Source of the DNA: Dipteris shenzhenensis
Taxonomy: Eukaryota > Polypodiophyta > Polypodiopsida > Gleicheniales
Strand: one strand, 5' to 3'
DNA: 64,000 bases
Assembly (NCBI GenBank): GCA_047967505.1
Contig: CM106541.1
A program made the translations under genes and the position numbers. Below the pieces are notes generated by a model, which was not told the DNA's origin, ran no database searches, and saw only the letters and a program-made list of their open reading frames with translations. Below, piece after piece: positions 46,601 to 55,600 of this stretch; the first letter of the stretch is position 1; the number at the start of each line of letters is the position of its first letter.

Positions 46601-49600
46601 ATCAGCCTTTTGCTGCTCGGACAAGATCAAGGAATAGATAGATGCATAGTCACTTTCTTGACTTTGCACTCCTTGCTACAGCTTGCAATGAAGAGCCTTT
46701 ATGCCATAAAGATGCTTTTGACAGCAAAGAGTGGATGGATGCAATGAAAGCTGAGTTACAATCCATTGCTAAAAATGACACATGGAAATTAGTAGATCTC
46801 CCTCCCGACAAGCATGCCATCGGTACTCAGTGGGTCTACAAATTAAAAAGGAAATCTAATAGCAGCATAGATCGATACAAAGCCCGTCTTGTTGCCAAAA
46901 GGGTATGCCCAACAACAAGGCATTGACTTTGAGGAGACATTTGCTCCCACATCCAGGATTAGTCTGTCACACAACCTCCTGGCTTTGAGATTATTTTGTG
47001 CTTTTTAGGTCACTTAGGACACTTAGTCCTATGTGACACCTAGGAACCTTAGTCCTTTGTAACACCTAGGACACTTAGTCCTAGGGTCTAGGTACAAGTA
47101 CCTTGTATTCTCTTTTTTAATTTATCCTAGTTGACGTGACGGCTAATCTATCGACTCCTTTGCAACCTGCACTCTCTCTTTTTTCATTCAATCCTACAAC
47201 AGTTTTTACCCCCTTCCAGTAAACTGCCCATATCTTTCCGACCGCTTCTCTGTTTCTTATGAAACTTATATCAAAGCAAAGCCCATTTCAAGGTGCATCT
47301 CAATATGTGATTGAATATTTTATATATTGTCTCTGCTGAAAGTTATAGGTCTCTGTATCTTATGACAGTTTGGAGAGTGTTTTGAGCTAAGTGTAAAGGT
47401 GTCTATGAAGGAGGTGCAATGTTTTCTCAAAAACCTACCCATCCGACCCAATCAGCCCCTTCAAACTCCTCGATATATATCAATTCATGTCATGTTGAGC
47501 CACAAGATCTTCTTTCAACAACGTATCGCTCTTCTCTTTGACGTAGAACGGCTTGCTGAGATTATGACCTCCACTGATTCTTTCCCTCTCCCTATGCTTG
47601 AGTACAACATCACTTGGGATGTTGTCATCTTCATTCTCCTCTAAGGGAGGAAAGTATGGTGTGGTCTCTTGGTATAAAAGCTTCTTTTTAAGGTCCATTT
47701 CCCAGTGATAACTATCTCTATCACTCAGTTCGAAAGCAGCAAGAAGTGAAGATCACTCAATTCGAAAGCAACAAGAAGTGAAGAGGTGCGTGAAGTTTAT
47801 TACCCCAACTTCATGTCAAATCTTTTGGTAAAGATGCCGAGTACGTTTGATATTGGATTCATTCCACATTACTAAACGATCTCGTGTGTACTTAATTGCA
47901 TGCTATGCCTAGTATAGGCATGTGTTTTCTGATGTGATAAAGAAGATGCTTGAAAGAACTCCGTTAAAAGAGATTGCAACCCGTTTAAGAGAACTAGAAG
48001 ATTGTGAAGGTGATGCTCAAGCTATTCGCACGGTCATCATGATCATATCCTTTATGTTTGCACTCTTGTATATGTTGGTGAATCGACAACGCCGTCAGCA
48101 AAAAAACACAATGATAGATTGGGGATTGTTTCATGCACTGGCAGCTTGGTGTGAGAAGAGTTGAGTCTTTTGATAGCTTTTGACTATAACAATGGAGTGG
48201 TGATTCTCAATGCTTTCAACTTCTTTTGCTATGCAAATGATAAAAAGTACAATATCTTGAAGCTATTATCTGCACTTCTAATTGTGACAAGGGTGATCCT
48301 TGAATGCATGTATACACAATGTTTTCATGGTGCTCTTATTTTTGAAGATTGTATTGAGGATCACATTGTGAAGGGTTTTCAACAAGTAATTATGCATAAT
48401 AAGTTGGTCTTGGTATGCTAAGGCTCTCTGAGATCTTGTTTGGATCTTGTTTAGATCTATCAAGAGAAAGATGAGATGGTCTCTGCATTGGCAATCCGAT
48501 ATGAAAAAGACCTTGAGATAAGAGTGGGGTCACTTGCTATGAATGTAATGAAAAAGATCACTATCGCCCCGAGTGTCCTAGATTGAGAAAGAAAGAAGAA
48601 AAACAAGTATCCTTGTTAGAAGCTTCTTCAGGGGATGAGAAAAGAGAGAGAATGATGGCTAAACGGGGGCATAGTAAAGCAAAAGAAGAAGAAGAAAGCA
48701 AGGAAGAAGTAGATGAGGAACATCAGGAAGAGGAATATGGTCGTAAGAAAAAGAAGGCATGTAGAAGGAGAATTAGCCAGTCAGACTTTTCTTTAGAACA
48801 AAGCATTGGAAGCTATGACTTATTGTCCGACCTTTAAAAAAAAGAAGCTCATATCACCTTTGGTTAATTACTTGCTTTGTCTCCGAAACTACGAAAGGAA
48901 TGGAAAAAACTAGCAAGGACAAGAGTGTCAAAGAAGAAAAAGAAGAAAAGTACCAGTCTTGTTGTTCAAAAGGTAGATATAGAGGTTTGTGATGATGTAC
49001 CTGTGGTTGATGTGATCATTCATGTTTAAGTGATTTCTAATGATTACATTGATGGAGGTCCATCAATTAATGTCATGAGTGAGAAGACCATGATAGATGC
49101 CGATTTAAAATACTCTAGTACTACCTCTCCTTATCGCATCGAATTGACTGACAACACTAGGATAAAGACCTTGGGAGTTGTGAAGAATCTAGAAGTGGAT
49201 GTATGTGGAATTTTTGTGCCGACTACTTTTCAGGTGATCCCTACCAAGCCAGATGCACGTGCCTATCCATTGATTTTGGGAAGGCCTTAGCTACGCAAGG
49301 TAAAGGATGTTCAAAAGTGGGATACTGGAGAATTGATTTTGCAGGGAAATGATAAGAAGGTGCGCTAGAACATCAGAAGCCGCAAAAAGGAAGTTGTAAA
49401 GGAGAAGTCTTCAACATCAGAGAGTTCAAGCTCTGACTTAACCGATGAAGAAGAAGAGACAGGGTGTAGCTCCGAGGAGTCTAGCTCAGAGGGTACGCTA
49501 CAACATCAGAAGCCGCAAAAAAGAAGTTGTCAAGGAGAAGTCTTTAACATCAGAGAGTTCAAGCTCTAACTTAACCGATGAAGAAGAAGAGACAGAGTGT

Positions 49601-52600
49601 AGCTCCGAGGAGTCCAGCTCAGAGGGTAAAGTAGAAGAAGTGACCTTTGGTCTTTGTCTTGGTGCTGATCGGGATGAGTTAGGAGGGAACAAGGTGGTGG
49701 TATAAGAAGATCCTGTACAGACACTTCATGTGGAGGATGTGGAGCACACTAAACGACGCCAACGCAATGAAGAGCTTCTTGGCGATTCTCTATCAGGTTG
49801 TGTGTGATGTATTATGGGTACTTTCAAATTTGTATTCGGAAGGAAGATCAAAAGAAAACATCATTTGTCACACCTTGGGGAGTTTTTGCTGACAGAGTGA
49901 TGCCTTTTGGGTTAACCAATGCACCAGCTACATTTCAATAAGCGCATAGATCACATGGAGAAGTTAAAGATGGCCTTAGCTAAGATTGATGAAGCAAAAG
50001 AGTGTCTAAATCCTAGCAAGTGTCATTTGGCTCAAACAAAAGTAGTCTTGTTGGAGCATAGGTGCAGCTAGTACTTATTCTATATGTGGATGACCTTATC
50101 CTTACAGGAGATCACTCAAAGAAAATTGATCAAGTCAAGAAACTACTCATGGAGGAATTTGAGATGACGGACTTGGGAATTCATTATTATTTTCTTGGGA
50201 TCGAAGTGAAGCAAGAGAAGAGCAACATATTCATCTCCCAAGAGAAGTACTGCAGGGAGTTACTCAAGCGACTTCAGATGGAAGACCGCAAGACGGCAAT
50301 AACTCCCATGGAGGTTAATATGAAGCTAAGCGTACATGATACATCTCAGCAGGTTGATGCATCTCCGTATCGACGGATGGTGGGTAGTCTACTTTATCTC
50401 ACCAACACTAGGCCAAACATTTCCTTTGCAATAGGGTTGCTCTGTCAATTCTCCGCCAAACCCTAGAAGAATCATTGGGAGGCAGGCATGAGGGTGCTGA
50501 AATACTTGAAGGCCTACAGTATTACCTATAGTAAAGGTGTTGAGTTACATGGATTCTATGATAGTGATTGGGCAGGTGTTGGTGACACCAAGCATTCAAC
50601 TACAGGGTACTGTTTCTTACTTGCATCAGGGGCCATTTCATGGCCAAGCAAGAAACAAACCTCTATTGCCCTTTCATCGACAAAGGCAAAGTACAAGGCT
50701 GCTTGCATAGCAGCATGCAAGACAAGGTGGCTCAAGTGGATCCTGGAGGACATGGACGTGACTTAGGAGGATGCGACAGTGGTCATGAGCGACAACCAGA
50801 GTTGCATTGCCATTGCCCTTCCACACACGGATGAAGCATATCGAAGTCCACTACCACTTTGTATGAGAACTCATTATCGACAGTATCATGGAGCTAATGT
50901 GCTGGCCTACTGCTGACAACATATTGGACGCGCTCCCCAACAGGGAGCAGTTGGAGAACCTCATTCAACGCATGGGGATCGGCCCACAGTTGTGTCATTG
51001 AGAGGGGGTGTTAGAAATCAATGTCCCCACTTGTGAGCGACAAGTAGATGATAGGGGGCCGGGGAGGGATACTCAGCACATACTTGGCATCAGGCATCAA
51101 AGGAGGCAAGGATCTGCAGCAGACATCGCGGATCTGAGGCGCCTTCTAGGACTGGTTATCGCACCATCTCTTGGGCAGCAGATGGGTCTGCAGGGATACA
51201 CAATGGCCTGGCAGCAGCAGCAGCAGCAGCACATCTTATATAGGCCATGAAGGAAGTTTGCTGACAAGCCGACCTGTCAGGTCGGTTAGGGGGGCAGCTA
51301 GTCGATGCATACAGCAGGGGGGTTGGTAGGCTTATTGGCCCAGAACATGGGCTATATAAAGCCTCCTTCACTCCGCACTTTTCTCATCCAGTGTGCAGCA
51401 GAAGCCTCCACCACAGGCAGCGCAACATACTTGTGAGAGGCCATCTTTGGCAGAGCTCATCCTGAGCGAGTGTTCCCACTGTTTGGTAGAGATATATCTC
51501 TGAGTTCTCTCTCATCTCTATGCTGTCTATTCCCAGTGAGGTTTGCATCATTGTGATCATCTGTTAGAGTGTATACTTGGAGCTGAAGGGTCTAGACGTG
51601 TGAGTGATTCTATCCTTCTATTTCCAACACTAGATAGGTATACAGTAAGTGTTGTATCTGCCAGATTTCTTATATGCATGCTATCACATGCATCCTTGCA
51701 CTTGGGTGCAAAGTGACACACTAGCTACATCGACAAGTGCGTAATAGTTCCCTAATAGGAGTTTTTGTCGTATGCTGTGACCCCTTTGTGAGCCCTTGTC
51801 CAGGGATAGTCAGGCACAAGCTACGTAAGTCAGTCTCTCAGCCTTAGGTCAAGTCAGAAGATCAGTCCTTGTTCACTAGTACCCACTGGAGAACCGTAGG
51901 GTAGTGTTTCCGTCTTAGGTTTAGGGATAGGTTTAGGTCCAGCCTAGGATAGGAGCCCTTCTGGGCCCCCTCAGGGCTGGAACAAGTGAAGAGAATGGCA
52001 AGGGAAGGGCTGCCTTTATAGGCTACCCTGCACCCCTCGCTAGGGCTGCCTTTATGGGGCCTAGGGCTGGCATTTATAGGGTTTAGGGCTGGCATTTATC
52101 GGGCCTAGGAATGCCATTTATGGGGTCAGCCAACCAGCCCCAAAAGCCCTATAAATAGGGGGCCTCCAGGCCCTCTTTCCTCATTCAGTTCTCCCAGCAC
52201 TTCAGCCTCCTACAGCTCCTCCTCAGCCCCCTCTGAACAGCCTGACACTCACCCTCTGACCAGCCTCAGCCTTTGGCATCAGTTCAGCCCTCTGGGAAGG
52301 TGTTCACGCAGTGCATCAGACGGGGATTCGGGACAGTGAACAGAGTAAGGTTTGGGGTCTGTTTCAGCAGCTCTTTCAGTTATCTTTTACAGCTTTACAC
52401 AGCTCATTCTCAGCTCTATATTTCAGTCATCTCTCAGCTCTCTTATAGGATCTATCACTCCTAGTTTTCACTCTCTCACTCACGCAATAACCCTGCATTC
52501 CAGTGGACAGCACAAGCCTCTCCCTTGCCTTGCAGAAGCGTCCTACATCGTCAATGTGGACAGCATCAAGGTCTCGGTATTGGTCGGCGTTGCCTCTCAG

Positions 52601-55600
52601 GTCTTTGGGTCTCCTCTACGTGTGCAAAGTGAGCTCTTCAAAAGCGCGTTTTCCGTGCTCTCTTGAAGAGTGTTCTTTGTATTTCTCAGTTCTCCAAGTA
52701 TAAAGCAAATTCTCCCCTGATTGGGGGAGGGGGCCCTCAGTGGGTACAGGGACCAAATCGGTTGTCGACTCTCATCTCCTTTCTTTCTCTATGGTGTATA
52801 ACGCTAATTCCTCGCTAAAGGTTTAAAGAAAGTCTTGCTGTGAATTACACGATCAAATTACCGTTGCATGTTACATTCAGCCTCCTCAGTTCCCTCGCTC
52901 CTCCTCCAATATCAAAGCTTCGGTCTGTATCCAGCTTGACTACCGCGAGTGTATGGTTGTGTTGAGATCCGGAAAGGACACACAATCAAGCGCCATGGAA
53001 GGGTCAAGAAAAGGACTCAACCTTGAAAACTTTGAAGAGGAGAAAGACTACCAACAAGATACACTTCCGCCAAGTGCTCAAGAAGTGTTCGCGAACCTTC
53101 TAGAGCAGAATCGGTCCTCATATAGCAACTTGACGAACATTCATCCCAGCTAGAAGAACGCAGAAGACAGCTGGACCAGACAAAACAACGTTTGGAGGAA
53201 AAAGAAGCAGAAAAGCTGCTAGAAGAAAGAGAAACCACAGATTTTGAAAATTTGCTCTTGTTGATGCATGAGGAACGCAAAAATGAGGAGGCACTGCGAC
53301 GCGCAGAGCTGCCCAGGCAGAGAGGCAACAAAAGCTAGACCGAGAGGCGATGCTTCTCCAACACAAACAGATGTTAGCCGCTATGCAGGCAAGCTTCGTC
53401 ATCTGCAAAGGTAACATCACTCACTTGGTCCACTCCAAATTTTGTTAAGTATGATGGTAAGTCTGACCATTCAGCAATTTTGCAATTTATTCATCAGTTC
53501 GTAGCTCATTTTCCATTAGCGCGGATTCAAGATGAGCAAGACAAAGTCCAGAGCACTCAACAAGCTTACAGTAAGCAACAAGTTTCCTATGTCCCGCATC
53601 GAGTACATCTTGGAATGCCTCAATGGTGCAAAATTTTTCTCAAAGATTGACCTCAAGAGTGGCTACCATCAAGTTCGGATTTTTGAAGCTGACATCCCAA
53701 AGACAGCTTTCCGAGCATATTCTATTCCAACATAGGCATCAGCAATGTTGTCTGCGATATGCCTATGAGGAACAAAAACATATTGTGCAAGATGCAACCC
53801 ATCATGCAAATAGCCTTTTATCCGATCAACAATCATTTTGATAGTAAATTTGTAAATAGCTAGCATAAGCGTGATAGGTCTCCAATCAGCCAAAGATTCA
53901 CAGAGTTGCTTTTTTGGAAGGAGTTTAACAAGACCTCTCTTAAAACCTCCAAAATTGGCTCCATGATGGGCGATGTATAGAGTATAGATGTGTATACAAA
54001 GAATTGGGGTCAAGGGGGAAGCATTAGATAGCACATAGGCATCGTGGCCTGCAATTTCACACTCAAAGCTTTTGAAAAAACATCTTAGTTACACATGTAA
54101 TATGCAATTTAGGCCATTTGCCCACATGTGCACATATGCCTCCCCTTAGCTACCCCAGCTAAGGTCCCATACATGTGTCACCAAGGCCCACATGTTAAGT
54201 GGCCTTTTAATCATAGGAGCATCACGCGGTCACATGACTCTCCCTGACATACATTAAGCCATTCTATAGCAAACAGAGGTTTTCAATGGCAGGCTGCAGT
54301 GTTAACATGGCATCCCCTGCAAGAAAAGGAACCCCTTTGAGGTGAGATTAACAGATGTGCCTCCTTGATAGGCAAGCGAAATTCCCACAATCATCGCCTC
54401 TTGGATTGCTGATTTGTATGGTTCGAGCATTAATAGAAAGATCCTTCTCGAAGAGGCGCACAAAAGGGAGGGGAGGGGGGGAGGGGGGGGGGGGGGGCAA
54501 AAAGTAGAAGAACCATTATTCTAGGACTGGCAGGTGCGTTAGGGCGCTGTGACGTGCAATAAGCCATCTACAGCAGTAGATACAAAAAGAAGGAATGACA
54601 AGTGTGGCACCACAAAGAAGGAAACATCTCAAATTAACTTTAATTATGCTTATACAAGTGAAAGATTGCAAAAGAAAAAAAGGTGATATATCACAGTAGC
54701 CAATTTGCTACAACCCTCGTAGTCCACAACTGATTACAACTAATAATCCTTGCTACACGACACCATTTTTTGAAGAAGTCTTAGCTTCGGCTCTCAAAGT
54801 CTTAGCTATTTAAAGCCCATTTTGTGACACTTACATTTCATTCATGGACCGTTTGCCACAACATCTCGAACCGTCATCTTGACACACTAAGATTACCGAC
54901 AGGGCAAGTGCATGTGCCTTGTGTACACTCACAAGACAAAAGTCACCCCTTGCCGGATTGTTGTGCCTCCTCCCTACTCAAAATGGTGGTTGATATGTAT
55001 GTATGTATGTATAGAGAGAGAGAGAGAGAGCATGTGCAAGTGTGTGCATGGTATGTGTACATGCGGGCACGCATGAGTGTGTACTTAGGTGTATTGATGA
55101 TGCTGGTACTGTGCTCCCTTTTTCTCTGGCAGCCACACCAGATATGGATTGGGCTCTCATTATCGTCCTTTGGGGCAACAATTTACTTCTATGCTTTCGC
55201 CTTTTGTTCCGATTTCTCCTTTGGAACTCTAGGACCGGCTGGAAGATTGGACTTTGACTTCTCCAGGGTCCTCTTCTCGTCCTTTGAGGCTATCTCACAT
55301 TACTGTGCCTGCATTGTATAAAATGCTTTTGCCTCAACCTTGGGTTTCAAAGAGAGGTGATTCTGTTTGGCGAATGCATCACCCAACCAAGTGGTGGAGG
55401 AAAAGATTACACGAACTTTGGGCCTATAAAGTACCGCTTCGGCAACAAGTTTTCTTTTGGCGAGTTCTTTTGGGAGTGTTTCCATCTGGACAGCTATTGG
55501 CTCATCGACACATTGCTCTTGCACTTTGCCACAGATGTTCTGCTTCTTCGAAGACTGTGCCTCGCTTGTTTTGGCATTGTCCGTGCTCTCGTGAGTTTTT

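Larger units (their letters stand above)
36755..51634 (+). mobile_element. Copia element with nested gypsy block (PTEN2 intron 3)
   Basis: The LTRs are 36,760-37,444 and 51,022-51,629, flanked by CTAGA on both sides (36,755-36,759 and 51,630-51,634). The internal region begins with gag, protease and integrase (37,600-about 39,975). It resumes with reverse transcriptase, RNase H and a polypurine tract (50,068-51,008). Between the two halves lie about 10 kb of gypsy and other Copia sequence. The LTRs are well diverged and all frames are broken, so this is an old insertion, antisense to PTEN2. Confidence 0.75.

Noticed and set aside
47922-48164. Plus-strand 80-codon frame with a hydrophobic segment
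   Set aside because: No known domain. It lies in the leader/gag area of a decayed gypsy element and is best treated as chance or relic.
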